Below, piece by piece: positions 17,186 through 25,829 of a stretch of 64,000 nucleotides of DNA. Where the stretch lies: NCBI RefSeq assembly GCF_029894425.1, contig NZ_JARXYJ010000001.1:9134501-9198500 (forward strand), in the 5' to 3' direction. Each line of letters begins with the position of its first letter. Positions within the stretch are counted from its first letter, which is position 1. This stretch comes from Streptomyces sp. SAI-127 (GTDB taxonomy: Bacteria; Actinomycetota; Actinomycetes; Streptomycetales; Streptomycetaceae). The notes under the pieces are model-generated. The model was not told the DNA's origin and did no database searches. It worked only from the letters and a program-made list of their open reading frames with translations. The translations under genes and the position numbers were made by a program.

Positions 17186-17847
17186 TCCCCGGCCTCCGGG
17201 CCCGTCTCGAAGAAACGCGACAGATCCGTGTCGTACGTCCCGTCGGGTGCCTCGGTGCCCGGCGGGACGCCCTGCTCCCAGTCGAGCCGGTAGCGCGTGA
17301 ACAGCTCGGCGCGCAGCGTCGCCAACGACATCGGGACGTTCGGTACGACCATCGCGTAGACCGCGCCCATGAGTTGCGAACGCAGCATCGGGTAGTCGGT
17401 CTCGACCGTCTGCGAACCGTGCCGTTCCATCGTGTCCCGCAGCAGCTCGGCCAGGCGCTGCTGCTCCGGGCACTGCACGAAGCCGTCGGTGTCCAGCAGG
17501 CCCGCCATATGCTGGCGCATCAGTACGGTCCGGTCCCGGGCCAGGCCCAGGATCGCGTCGATGGCCCGGGCCATCCGCTCCCGGCCGTCCTCGGTGCGCG
17601 GCTCGCGCTCCAGCGCCTCCTCCAGCGTCCGGTGCATGAGCCGGTGCACGGCGGACTGCACGAGCCGGCGCTTGCCGGGGAAGTAGTACGACACCAGACC
17701 GCGTGCCGAACCGGCCCGGTCCGCGATGTCGCCGAGGGTCGTGGCCTCGTAACCGCGCTCGGAGACCAGTTCGAGTGCCGCCTGCAGGAGCCGCTCCCGG
17801 GAACGACGGCGCAACTCTTCATTGACCGAGGCGCTGCGCGGGGACAT
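17173..17847 (-). CDS. TetR family transcriptional regulator
   Basis: A 224-residue regulator. The N-terminal TetR HTH is RRRSRERLLQAALELVSERGYEATT… through LGDIADRAGSARGLVSYYFPGKRRLV. The rest is a variable helical ligand-binding domain containing CPEQQRLAELLRDTM. Its final 13 bases overlap the 3' end of the convergent LVIVD gene. A short inverted repeat (TGGCT-CTC-AGCCA) lies about 20 bases upstream of the start and may be an autoregulatory operator. The target genes are not evident. Confidence 0.88.
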   Translation of the reverse strand: MSPRSASVNEELRRRSRERLLQAALELVSERGYEATTLGDIADRAGSARGLVSYYFPGKRRLVQSAVHRLMHRTLEEALEREPRTEDGRERMARAIDAILGLARDRTVLMRQHMAGLLDTDGFVQCPEQQRLAELLRDTMERHGSQTVETDYPMLRSQLMGAVYAMVVPNVPMSLATLRAELFTRYRLDWEQGVPPGTEAPDGTYDTDLSRFFETGPEAGDQSK

Positions 17848-17867
17848 GCTGTAACTCCTGCGTTGAC

Positions 17868-17880
17868 TGGCTCTCAGCCA
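17868..17880. promoter_or_regulatory. Inverted repeat upstream of TetR gene
   Basis: TGGCT-CTC-AGCCA, a perfect 5-3-5 inverted repeat within a longer imperfect one, lies just upstream of the TetR start and near an AT-rich CTATACT that could serve as a -10 element. Likely autoregulatory operator. Confidence 0.45.
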
Positions 17881-18086
17881 ACTATACTCAGTGCGTCCGG
17901 ACCGGCCCGCTAAAGGCCTGGTCGGGGCTGCCGCCTGCTCTGGGCGACGCGGGGGATCGTCCAGGGTGGGCGAGCATACGTCCCAATGGTGTCCTCAGGC
18001 GACCACTCCGGCGGGGTGACCACCCGGTTTTCGGACACCTTTCTGGTGTCGATTCCGGGTGCCGACCCCGCGTGCCGATCCGGGTC

Positions 18087-18779
18087 TCAGCCCACCAGGT
18101 CGAGGACGGGCCGCAGTCCGTCGGGCCGCTGCGCCGCCGGCAGATGATCCACGAAGTGCACCCCGCAGCCGAGGGCCGCCGCACCGCCGTCCGCCCGCCG
18201 GTCGTCGCCGACCATCAGGACGTCCCGGGGCTCGACACCGAGCGCCGTGCAGGCGGTCTTGAACAGCCGGGGGTCCGGCTTCTGGACGCCGTGTTCGTAC
18301 GACAGCACATACACGTCGACGTAGGGATCGAGCCCGTGTGCGCGGAAGACGGGGCGCAGGTCCCAGCCGATGTTGCTGACCACACCCACCCCGATCCCGC
18401 GCTCCCGCAGCGCACGCAGGACCTCGGTGGCGTCGGGATACGGCTGCCAGGCGGCGGGGGACATGTGCCGGTCGTACAACGCGTCGTGCAGCGCGGGATC
18501 CGGCAGCGGGACCAGCCGCGAGAGCCCGGTGTACGCGGCCCGGTGCAGCTCGGCACTCTCGTCCCGAATCCCCCACACGGCGGCGACCTCGTCCGGCATC
18601 GGCGCCCGGGGCGGCGGCCCACCGGGCAACGCCCCCACCCTCTCCAGCTCCAGCGCGACCCGCGTCAACTCGGCCTCGGCGAGGGCAAGTCCCGCCTCCT
18701 CGAGAGCGGTCCTCAGCCAGGACTCGGTGGACTCGATCCGGAAGAGGGTTCCCGAGAAGTCGAACAGGACGGCAGTCAT
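18087..18779 (-). CDS. HAD-superfamily hydrolase with atypical motif I
   Basis: A 230-residue haloacid dehalogenase-like protein. Motif I is LFDFSGTLFR: the nucleophile Asp7 is present but the usual second Asp (DxD) is Ser9. Motif II is VVSNIG, motif III the Lys of GVQKPDPRLF, motif IV VGDDRRADGGAA. Dehalogenases and some other HAD branches also lack the second Asp, so ordinary phosphomonoesterase activity is uncertain. A helical cap (residues ~15-95) fits subfamily I. The gene ends a minus-strand run with the zinc-ribbon-like protein and PAP2 phosphatase. Confidence 0.8.
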   Translation of the reverse strand: MTAVLFDFSGTLFRIESTESWLRTALEEAGLALAEAELTRVALELERVGALPGGPPPRAPMPDEVAAVWGIRDESAELHRAAYTGLSRLVPLPDPALHDALYDRHMSPAAWQPYPDATEVLRALRERGIGVGVVSNIGWDLRPVFRAHGLDPYVDVYVLSYEHGVQKPDPRLFKTACTALGVEPRDVLMVGDDRRADGGAAALGCGVHFVDHLPAAQRPDGLRPVLDLVG

Positions 18780-18788
18780 ACGGTGATC

Positions 18789-19307
18789 TTACGGGCCTGC
18801 GTTCCACTCGACGGGGAGCTCGCTCCCGCAGAACACGCAGACGAAATCCGCCTCGCGCACGATCGACCGCTCCCCGCACTCCTCGCAGCGCCGGAACACC
18901 ACCTCGTGCGTGAACCGGCCGGGGTGCTCGACGCCGGCCCGGTCGAGCGCGCGCCCGACCGCCTGCCACGAATCGAGGTCCGGGCAGTAGCCCGTGGAGT
19001 GGTTGGTGACCTCGTCGACCGCCCAGCGGCCGGCGCGCCGGGCGAATCCCATCTCGCCGGCGGCCGTCACATCCGCTCCGCCCGCGCAGGCCACGTGCTC
19101 ACTCCTGCGGGCCGCGAGCCGCAGCAGGCCGTCGAGGGCGACGACGAAGGTGAAGGGCTCCGAGGCCTCGGCCGCCTCGCGCCCGGACAGCCAGGTGTCG
19201 AGGTCGGCGGCGGAACGGATGATCCGGCCCTTGCTGTCCGGCCGTACCGTCGAGCGCAGCTCGGGCGGGCCCACATAGCCGTGGACCCGGCTCGGGCTGT
19301 CGTTCAC
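18789..19307 (-). CDS. Conserved hypothetical protein with C-terminal zinc ribbon
   Basis: A 172-residue soluble protein I do not recognise by name. GTG at 19307 overlaps the stop of the upstream PAP2 gene in a GTGA, so the two are translationally coupled. The C-terminus RRCEECGERSIVREADFVC with VFCGSELP is a four-cysteine CxxC…CxxC zinc ribbon. The middle part contains SAADLDTWLSGRE and FTFVVALDGLLRLAARRSEHVACAGG. No catalytic motif is obvious. It probably binds zinc and may be a small adaptor; function not assigned. Confidence 0.65.
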   Translation of the reverse strand: MNDSPSRVHGYVGPPELRSTVRPDSKGRIIRSAADLDTWLSGREAAEASEPFTFVVALDGLLRLAARRSEHVACAGGADVTAAGEMGFARRAGRWAVDEVTNHSTGYCPDLDSWQAVGRALDRAGVEHPGRFTHEVVFRRCEECGERSIVREADFVCVFCGSELPVEWNAGP

Positions 19308-19975
19308 GGCCGGTACCGCTGGTGGATCAGCACCGCCAGCGTCACCAGCATCGCGCCCAGGAGCCAGCCGCCGAGCACGTCGGAGGGCCAGTGGACGCCG
19401 AGCCAGATACGGGTCAGACCGACGCCGACCACGGAGACCACGGAGAGGGCCAGCGCCGTGAGCCACAGGGCGCGGCCGGCGCCGTAGTGGTGGAGGAGCC
19501 ACAGGAGCAGGCCGCAGACGACCGTGGCCGTCAGGGCGTGGCCCGACGGGTAGGCCGCGAAGTGCGCGGTGTCGACGGGGTCGGGCCAGACGGGGCGCGG
19601 GCGGCCGACCGTGGCCTTCAGGATCTGCTGGAGCAGTGTGCCCAGCGCACAGGTGGCCGCCAGCCATACGGCGGTCCACCGGGCGTTGCGCCGCCACACC
19701 AACCACATCACCGCGATCGCAGCGAGGATGCGCATCGCCCAGGGGTCCCACACCCAGTCCGTGAGGATGCGGAAGGCGTGGGTCACCCCCGGCTCGTCGA
19801 CCGCCCAGCGGTGCGTGGTGTCGGCGATGTCGCCGTCCACGGTGAGCAACGGATGCCACTTGGCCGCGACCAGGACGAGCAGCAGCACCGAGCACAGGGC
19901 GAGGACACCGGTCGCGCGGGCGGCGGTCCGGTGCTCCGGGGGGCGGGGCGGGGAGTCGACGGACGGCGTGTGCAT
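19304..19975 (-). CDS. PAP2-family membrane phosphatase
   Basis: A 223-residue integral membrane phosphatase of the type 2 phosphatidic acid phosphatase family, which removes phosphate from lipids or polyprenyl diphosphates at the outer face. Catalytic motifs are present: KATVGRPRP (Kx6RP), YPSGHALTATV (PSGH) and TRIWLGVHWPSDVLGG (SRxxxxxHxxxD-like with catalytic His). Six hydrophobic segments. The ATG at 19975 follows GAGGA; an upstream in-frame ATG would add a non-hydrophobic tail with no ribosome binding site. The stop is coupled by a GTGA overlap to the zinc-ribbon protein. Confidence 0.9.
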   Translation of the reverse strand: MHTPSVDSPPRPPEHRTAARATGVLALCSVLLLVLVAAKWHPLLTVDGDIADTTHRWAVDEPGVTHAFRILTDWVWDPWAMRILAAIAVMWLVWRRNARWTAVWLAATCALGTLLQQILKATVGRPRPVWPDPVDTAHFAAYPSGHALTATVVCGLLLWLLHHYGAGRALWLTALALSVVSVVGVGLTRIWLGVHWPSDVLGGWLLGAMLVTLAVLIHQRYRP

Positions 19976-20218
19976 ACTGCGATCCTCGCCGACCGGTGCG
20001 GCTCGAGGCCAATTCCGGGGCTGGGGCGGGCCTGAGCGACCGTTCCGCGGAGGCGAGGGGCACCAGCGGCCGTCGCTGTCCCGGTCCAAGTGATGCACCT
20101 CTGTGGGACATGGCCTGAGGGGCGGGCAGGGCCCGAACACGCCCCGGTTCTCGTCGTGTTCGCCCCGTCTGTGCGGGCAGCGGTTGCGTACGCCGCTCCC
20201 TCGTCCGGCCCCGCCGCC

Positions 20219-20749
20219 TCAGAGCGTCAGCAGCATGGCCACCATCGCGATGCCCATCGACAGCCGACACGCGCGCGCGAGTTCGGGACGATCGCCCCAG
20301 CCGACCGTCCCGCCACCGGCGGTCACCGGTATGAGGCGGACGCCGGACAGCAGGACGTAGCCCGCGAAGTAGAGGAGCAGGACGCCCGTCACCACGGGGA
20401 CCCCCGCGCCGCCGTGGTGCCCGGGGGAGGCCGCCATCACCACCGTCATGTAGACCATGGCCCCGGCCCCCACCAGGTGGTGCAGATGATGGGTGCTCGT
20501 GCGCGCCGCCCACAGCGCGCGCAGCGCGGCCCCGCCGAACACGGCCGCGCAGAGCGGCCAGGCCCACGACGGTGGCGTGAACACGGCGGCGGGTACGGCC
20601 ATCGCGGCCATCCCGAAGCCCATCAGCGCCTCACCGCCCGCGGCCCGGCGCTGTTCCTCGACGCTGCTGCGCATCCGCAGCAGGCAGTACGCCCCGGTCG
20701 CCGCGCAGAGCGCCACCAGCAGCCAGCCGGGCGAAGCCGGTCCGTGCAC
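20219..20749 (-). CDS. DUF5134 domain membrane protein
   Basis: A ~176-residue membrane protein with about five hydrophobic segments (WLLVALCAATGAYCLL, MGFGMAAMAVPAAVF, PLCAAVFGGAALRALW, MVYMTVVMAA, VVTGVLLLYFAGYVLL) and a conserved His cluster THHLHHLVGAGAM. This matches DUF5134 of actinobacteria, where the histidines may bind metal or haem; the function is unknown. GTG at 20749 has GGGGAGG five bases upstream and is preferred over the GTG two codons earlier. It stands alone on the minus strand. Confidence 0.75.
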   Translation of the reverse strand: MHGPASPGWLLVALCAATGAYCLLRMRSSVEEQRRAAGGEALMGFGMAAMAVPAAVFTPPSWAWPLCAAVFGGAALRALWAARTSTHHLHHLVGAGAMVYMTVVMAASPGHHGGAGVPVVTGVLLLYFAGYVLLSGVRLIPVTAGGGTVGWGDRPELARACRLSMGIAMVAMLLTL

Positions 20750-20874
20750 GCCCACCTCCCCGCTCGACGTCGGTCAAGAAATGCCCGGGCCATGCGGCGC
20801 GCAATCGAGCGCAAGGGTGTACGCGGGGAGCGTGCGACGGAGCACAGCAGGTCAGAGCGATCGCGTCCTTATCA

Positions 20875-20900
20875 TTTACGAGTAAAACACCTGCTAAAGT
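20875..20900 (+). promoter_or_regulatory. FUSC-MarR promoter with overlapping inverted repeat
   Basis: TTTAC-GA-GTAAA (20875-20886) is a perfect 5-2-5 inverted repeat. Nine bases downstream, TAAAGT (20895-20900) looks like a -10 element ending eight bases before the FUSC ATG, which has no ribosome binding site; transcription may start at or next to the ATG. The downstream MarR gene is the natural candidate to bind the repeat. Inference from sequence and position. Confidence 0.5.
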
Positions 20901-20908
20901 ATTGGCCC

Positions 20909-22531
20909 ATGAGCAGTGCGACCCCCATTGCCGGCACCCCGCGCGTCCGCCGTCTCCCCCTGGCCGGTGTGCTGCGCCTCGGCAGGCCCTCCGACATCTG
21001 GTTCAAGCCCGCGCTGAGCGTGGTCGTCGCGGTCGCCCCGCCGAACCTGATCCTCCTGGCCCTCGGCCGACTCGACCTGGCGATGTACGCCATGGCCGGG
21101 TCCCTGTGCGCGCTGTACGCCCACCACCGGCCCTACGCCGCCCGGGCCCGCGCCCTGGCCGGGGTGGTGCTCGGCATGGTCGCCGGCCTTGCTGTCGGCC
21201 TCGTCGCCGCTTCGCTCACCAGCAGCGCGGTGGTGCTGGTCACCGTCGGTGCACTGGTGGCCGCCGTGCAGAAAGCGCTCTGTGACGCGACCCGGATCGG
21301 CCCGCCGGGCCATGTGGTCCTCACCTTCATCAGCTCCGCCTCCCTGTTCGCCCCGCAGACCCTCGCCCAGGTGCCCGGCCACCTCGCCCTGGCCCTCGCC
21401 GCGGGCATCTGGGCCTGGCTGATCGGCATGGCACCCGGTCTGTTGCGGCCGCACGGCCCGGAGCGACGGGCCACCGCCCACGCGCTGAACGCGGCTGCCG
21501 CTTATGCGGAGAACCGGCGCCCCCAAGCAAGCGGAACCGCCCATGCCGCCGTGCAGGCCGCCTGGCAGACCCTTCTCTCGGCCGGCGCCCGCTCCGAGAC
21601 CCGGCGGGCCCTCGAACGTCTCGTCGTCCGCGCCGAGGTCGCCCTCGCCGCACCCGCCGACGCGGACCCGCACCGCCTGCGCGCCTGGGCCCGCGAACTG
21701 CGCGGCACCGGGCCGGTCCCGCGGACGGCGTACGACGACGAACTCCTCGGAGTGGAGGCCGAACTCGCCGCCCCGGCCCGCCGGTGGTGGCGTGCCCTCG
21801 GGCCGCTCGCCCCGATCGCGATGCGCACCGCCCTGGGCTGCGCCCTCGCCGGTTACGTCTCCCTCGCGCTCGGCATCGGCCGCCCCTACTGGGCGCTGGT
21901 CACCGCCGCCTCGCTCTACCAGGCCAACGTCACCCTCACCTGGAGCCGGGGTGTCCAGCGCGTCGTCGGCAACCTCGTCGGGGTGCTGGTGTTCGCCGCC
22001 GTGGTCCCGCTCGCCCACCTCGGGCCCGCCGCCCTCGTCCTGTGCTGCCTCGCCCTCAACTTCGGCGCCGAGGCGCTCATGGGCCGCAACTACTGGCTCG
22101 GCAGCATCTGCGTCACCCCGATGGCGCTGCTCATCACCGAGTTCGCCGGGTACCAGGAGCCGGGCCGGCTGATCACCGAGCGGGTCGTGGACACCCTCGT
22201 CGGGGCGCTGGTCGGGTTCGTCGCCGCCATGGCCGTCACCAACCGGCGCGCGGGCGATCGCGTCGAGCACGCGCTGGCCGCCGTGGAAGGCGCCCGCGCC
22301 CGCGCCGCCCGCCTTCTCGCGGAGCCGCACCCCGCTCCCGCCAGCCTGGACTCCGCCCGCCGCGCCCTCGCCGCCGCCCTGGTCGACCTGCGGGCCGGCG
22401 TCGAGGCCGCGTCCGGCGAATGGTGGCAGCGTGCCCTGCCCCAGGAGAGGGTCGTACGCGCCGAGCAGGCCGGACACCGTACGCTCGCCGCGACGATCCG
22501 GCACCACAGAGCGGAGGGCGCCCGCCCATGA
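20909..22531 (+). CDS. FUSC family membrane protein (aromatic acid exporter-like)
   Basis: A 540-residue inner membrane protein with two blocks of hydrophobic segments (residues ~30-190 and ~315-450) separated by a ~120-residue hydrophilic region, the layout of FUSC/YccS/AaeB proteins. The second block contains IGRPYWALVTAASLYQANV and TWSRGVQRVVGNLVGVL, typical of fusaric-acid-resistance-like exporters. It likely exports small aromatic or weak-acid compounds by an unknown coupling. The ATG at 20909 lacks a Shine-Dalgarno sequence and may be leaderless. Its stop overlaps the MarR start by ATGA, so the pair is an operon. Confidence 0.85.
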   Translation: MSSATPIAGTPRVRRLPLAGVLRLGRPSDIWFKPALSVVVAVAPPNLILLALGRLDLAMYAMAGSLCALYAHHRPYAARARALAGVVLGMVAGLAVGLVAASLTSSAVVLVTVGALVAAVQKALCDATRIGPPGHVVLTFISSASLFAPQTLAQVPGHLALALAAGIWAWLIGMAPGLLRPHGPERRATAHALNAAAAYAENRRPQASGTAHAAVQAAWQTLLSAGARSETRRALERLVVRAEVALAAPADADPHRLRAWARELRGTGPVPRTAYDDELLGVEAELAAPARRWWRALGPLAPIAMRTALGCALAGYVSLALGIGRPYWALVTAASLYQANVTLTWSRGVQRVVGNLVGVLVFAAVVPLAHLGPAALVLCCLALNFGAEALMGRNYWLGSICVTPMALLITEFAGYQEPGRLITERVVDTLVGALVGFVAAMAVTNRRAGDRVEHALAAVEGARARAARLLAEPHPAPASLDSARRALAAALVDLRAGVEAASGEWWQRALPQERVVRAEQAGHRTLAATIRHHRAEGARP

Positions 22532-23067
22532 CGGCACCGAACGGACGACCGGAGGAACCGGCGAGGCACGACACCGTCGCCGCCGTCGTCCGGCAGTGGC
22601 AGACCGTCCACCCCGGCCTCGACACCGGCCCCATGGAGATCATCGGCCGTGTCAACCGCTGCGCGGCCCTGCTCCAGCAGGCCGAGGACGCCCCCCTGCG
22701 CCGGGCCGGACTCAGCCGTCCCGAGTTCGACCTGCTCGGCGCCCTGCGCCGCACCGGCCACGAGCTGACCCCCGGTGACCTGGCCCGCGAGACCTTCTCC
22801 TCCGGCGCCGCCGTCACCAAGCGGCTCAAGCAGCTGACCGAGCGGGGCCTGGTGGAGCGCCGGGGCGACACCCGCGACCGCCGCGTCGCCCACGTCCGGC
22901 TCACCGAGGCCGGCCGCGACCTGGTCGACGGGATCCTGCCCGAGCAACTGGCGTACGAGACGGCCGTGCTGTCCGTCCTGACCCCCGAGGCGCGGGACGA
23001 ACTCGCCGGCCGGCTGGGGGAGCTGCTCGGCCGGCTGGAGGGCACCCTGGGAGTGCTGCGCGCCTGA
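22528..23067 (+). CDS. MarR family transcriptional regulator
   Basis: A 179-residue winged-helix regulator. The MarR core is LSRPEFDLLGALRRTGHELTP followed by the recognition helix SSGAAVTKRLKQLTERGLVE, the wing RRGDTRDRRVAHVRLTEAG with the family signature (DxRDxR), and C-terminal dimerisation helices. The ATG overlaps the FUSC stop (ATGA). By analogy with MarR/exporter pairs it should repress the operon until a phenolic or similar ligand appears; the TTTACGAGTAAA repeat is a candidate site. Confidence 0.92.
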   Translation: MTAPNGRPEEPARHDTVAAVVRQWQTVHPGLDTGPMEIIGRVNRCAALLQQAEDAPLRRAGLSRPEFDLLGALRRTGHELTPGDLARETFSSGAAVTKRLKQLTERGLVERRGDTRDRRVAHVRLTEAGRDLVDGILPEQLAYETAVLSVLTPEARDELAGRLGELLGRLEGTLGVLRA

Positions 23068-23144
23068 CGGTGGTCCGGCAGCGTCGGCCTCGGCGTCACT
23101 GCCGCCCGACCTGCGGTTTCGGACGTTTTGAAGCCCGCTGCCTG

Positions 23145-23174
23145 TTGACGCGGTCCGTCCGCGCTTTCTACGTT
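23145..23174 (+). promoter_or_regulatory. Sigma-70-type promoter for glycoside hydrolase
   Basis: TTGACG and TACGTT are separated by 18 bases, a fair match to the vegetative (HrdB) consensus, about 60 bases upstream of the hydrolase start. Confidence 0.5.
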
Positions 23175-23234
23175 CGTCCAGGTCGGTGCGGATCATCGAC
23201 TGTCGTACGGAATGCCGAACGAAGGATGGATGCC

Positions 23235-25829
23235 GTGGCAGCCGAAGGCCCCGCCCCCGAGAAACTCACCATCGATCTCGGGACCGAGACCGGACCCTTC
23301 CACGGAGGAGCGAGCGGCACGCTCTACGGGCTCTACGGCGACGGCGTGCCCAGCCGCGTCGTGGTCGAGGGCATGTACCCGCGCACGGTGACGACCAAGG
23401 CCCAGGACGGCACCCAGCATCCGGGCGGCGACGCCCTGGAGATCCTGCCGGCCTTCGTCGCGGCGGGCGGCAAGGACGTCTACGTCTATCTGCCCGACTT
23501 CTACCGGGGGTTTCCGTACGAGTGGCCGGGCGCCACCGGCGAGGAGCGGCTCGCCGGACATCTGGACGTGATCCGCCGTCAGGTAGAACACGTCCTGACC
23601 GTGGGGGAGTTGAAGGACCACGTCGTGTACGTGCCGTTCAACGAACCCGAGGGCAACATGTTCGGCGAGGGGGAGTGGAGCTACGACCAGGTCTCCTGGC
23701 GGACCGAGCCGGACCACTACTTCGCCGCCTGGGAAGCCGCGTACCGCCTCATCAAGGACCTCGACCCGGACGCGCGGGTGGCCGGACCCAACACCTGCAT
23801 TCTGTACCCCGAGGTCAGGGACTTCCTGGAGTTCGCGAAGTCGCACGACGTGCTGCCCGACATCGTCACCTGGCACGAGCTGTCCTCGCCCGCCGAGGTC
23901 CGCACCAACATCGCCAAGTACCGCGAACTGGAACGAGAGTTGGGCATCGGCCCGCTGCCCGTCAACATCAACGAGTACGCGCACAACTACCACGTCTCCG
24001 TCCCCGGACAGATGATCCAGTGGATCGCCGCGATCGAGGAGTCGAAGGTCGACGCCGACATCGCCTACTGGAACATCGCCGGCAACCTCAACGACTCGGC
24101 GGTCGAGGCGAACAAGGCCAACGGCCAGTGGTGGCTCTACAACGCCTACGGGCAGCTGACCGGCAACACCGTCCGGGTGCTCGCCCCGCACCCCAACGTG
24201 CAGTACACCCTCCAGGGCGTCGCCACCCTCGACCGGGACAAGCGGCAGGCGCGGGCGCTGTTCGGGGGAGCGGACGGCGCGGCGGACGTCGTCTTCGAGG
24301 GCGTGGACGCGGAGGTGTTCGGCGCCGTGGTCCAGGCCCGTCTCGTGGAGATTCCCTGGACGGGGCAAGTGGGTGCGGCAGAACAGCCGTTGCGGCTGCG
24401 GGACGAGGAACTGCCGGTCGTGGACGGGAGAGTGACGCTCGGTCTGACCGGCCTCGACGCGATGTCCGCCTACCACGTGATCCTGTCGCCGGGCGGCAAC
24501 GGGGCCGTGGCCCTGCCGCCCGCGGTGCGTTGGAGGCGGACGTACGAGGCCGAGGACGCCGGCTACACGGGAGGCGGTTACTCCAAGAACGGACCGGAGG
24601 GGTCCCCGACCGCCGTCGACCGGTTCGCGACGTCCGGTGGCTACCACGTGGGCGGTCTGCGCACCGGCTCCGACGGTGTGCTCGCCTTCGACGTCGAGGT
24701 GCCGCAGGACGGGACGTACGACCTCCAGGTGTTCGCGGGCTCGCACAATCTCGCCGACCTGGTGCGCGAGCAGGGCCCCACCAACGTCTTCGTGCGCGTC
24801 GACGGCGAGAGTCCTCGCGAACTGCGGTTGCCGCTCGGCTACAAGCGGGCGGTGTGGGGACACACCGACACCCGGGTGGAGCTGACCGCCGGCCGGCACC
24901 GGATCACCCTCGCCGCCCAGGACCCCGACCTCGGAGTCACCAAGGGCGACGCGGTCGTCGACAAGCTGGACCTCGTGCTGCGGTACGAGGACGAAACGGC
25001 CCTGTACGAGGCCGAGTTCGCGGACCTCGGCGGCGGGGCCCGGGTCAGCCACGCCCACCGCGGCGCCTCGGGGCCCGGAGTCGCCGTGCTCCCGCGAGGC
25101 GGCACCGTCACCTTCTGGACGTACGCGGCCGACGACGGCGAGGCCTCCGTGACCGTCGACCTGCTAGGGCCCGGAGAGGGCGTGTGGAGCGTCAACGGCG
25201 AGGAGATCGGACGCGTCGAGCGCGGCGCCGTACCGCTCTTCCTGGCCGGGGGCGTCAACAAGGTGACGGTCACCGGGACGTCGGACCGGCTGATCGTCGA
25301 CCGGCTGCGGATCGCCCCTTCCCGCGGCCTGCTGCCCACCACCGCGTACGCCGCCGAGGAAGGCCTCCTGACCGGCACGGCGAGGGTGACCGGATACCCG
25401 TACGCCGTCGGTGGCAAGGCAGTTGACGGCATCGGTGCCGGGCCCGCGAACGCACTCACCCTGACGGTCACGGCGGACCGCGCCGGACGCCACGCGCTGA
25501 CGATCCGCTACTCCAACGGCGAGCAGCCCCCCTCCACCCACTACAACCCGGACCCGGTCTGCCGCCACGCCGACATCTGCGTCAACGGCGCCCCCGCGCA
25601 CCGCGTCCTGTTCCCCACCACCTTCCACTTCAACAACTTCTGGAACCTCTCCGTGCCCCTCACCCTGCGCCCGGGCCTCAACACGATCACGTTCACCGCC
25701 GACGAACTCCCCGACTTCGCCGGCGACACCAGGAACGCATTCGGCCAGCGCTCCGCCCACGCCCCCGTCATCGACCGGGTCACCGTGACACCGCTCGCCT
25801 TCACGGAGGCCGACGTGCGTCCCCTCTAG
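23235..25829 (+). CDS. Cytoplasmic clan-A-like glycoside hydrolase with three carbohydrate-binding-like modules
   Basis: A ~864-residue protein. Residues 1-350 look like a (beta/alpha)8 clan A hydrolase: VPFNEPEGNMF (~135) supplies the acid/base glutamate of the NEP motif and VNINEYAHNYH (~245) the likely nucleophile. Three beta-sandwich modules follow, each opening with a YEAE-like signature: YEAEDAGYTGGG (~435), YEAEFADLGGGA (~590) and YAAEEGLLTGTA (~705), resembling CBM35/CBM6 modules. No signal peptide is present (MAAEGPAPEKLTID), unusual for a CBM enzyme. GTG at 23235 fits AAGGA spacing; ATG at 23226 is possible. GH39- or GH5-like; substrate unknown. Its stop shares the CTAG with the convergent aldo/keto reductase. 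Confidence 0.75.
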   Translation: MAAEGPAPEKLTIDLGTETGPFHGGASGTLYGLYGDGVPSRVVVEGMYPRTVTTKAQDGTQHPGGDALEILPAFVAAGGKDVYVYLPDFYRGFPYEWPGATGEERLAGHLDVIRRQVEHVLTVGELKDHVVYVPFNEPEGNMFGEGEWSYDQVSWRTEPDHYFAAWEAAYRLIKDLDPDARVAGPNTCILYPEVRDFLEFAKSHDVLPDIVTWHELSSPAEVRTNIAKYRELERELGIGPLPVNINEYAHNYHVSVPGQMIQWIAAIEESKVDADIAYWNIAGNLNDSAVEANKANGQWWLYNAYGQLTGNTVRVLAPHPNVQYTLQGVATLDRDKRQARALFGGADGAADVVFEGVDAEVFGAVVQARLVEIPWTGQVGAAEQPLRLRDEELPVVDGRVTLGLTGLDAMSAYHVILSPGGNGAVALPPAVRWRRTYEAEDAGYTGGGYSKNGPEGSPTAVDRFATSGGYHVGGLRTGSDGVLAFDVEVPQDGTYDLQVFAGSHNLADLVREQGPTNVFVRVDGESPRELRLPLGYKRAVWGHTDTRVELTAGRHRITLAAQDPDLGVTKGDAVVDKLDLVLRYEDETALYEAEFADLGGGARVSHAHRGASGPGVAVLPRGGTVTFWTYAADDGEASVTVDLLGPGEGVWSVNGEEIGRVERGAVPLFLAGGVNKVTVTGTSDRLIVDRLRIAPSRGLLPTTAYAAEEGLLTGTARVTGYPYAVGGKAVDGIGAGPANALTLTVTADRAGRHALTIRYSNGEQPPSTHYNPDPVCRHADICVNGAPAHRVLFPTTFHFNNFWNLSVPLTLRPGLNTITFTADELPDFAGDTRNAFGQRSAHAPVIDRVTVTPLAFTEADVRPL

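Noticed and set aside
14918..17473. An 851-codon open frame on the minus strand running antisense through the LVIVD gene
   Set aside because: Only the last 222 codons encode a recognisable protein (DUF305). The upstream part is a GC-bias shadow of the LVIVD gene with no family resemblance and no ribosome binding site.
18789..20567. A 592-codon minus-strand frame covering the PAP2 and DUF5134 genes
   Set aside because: Only the final 172 codons from GTG 19307 match a real coupled gene; the upstream part is the alternate frame of PAP2.
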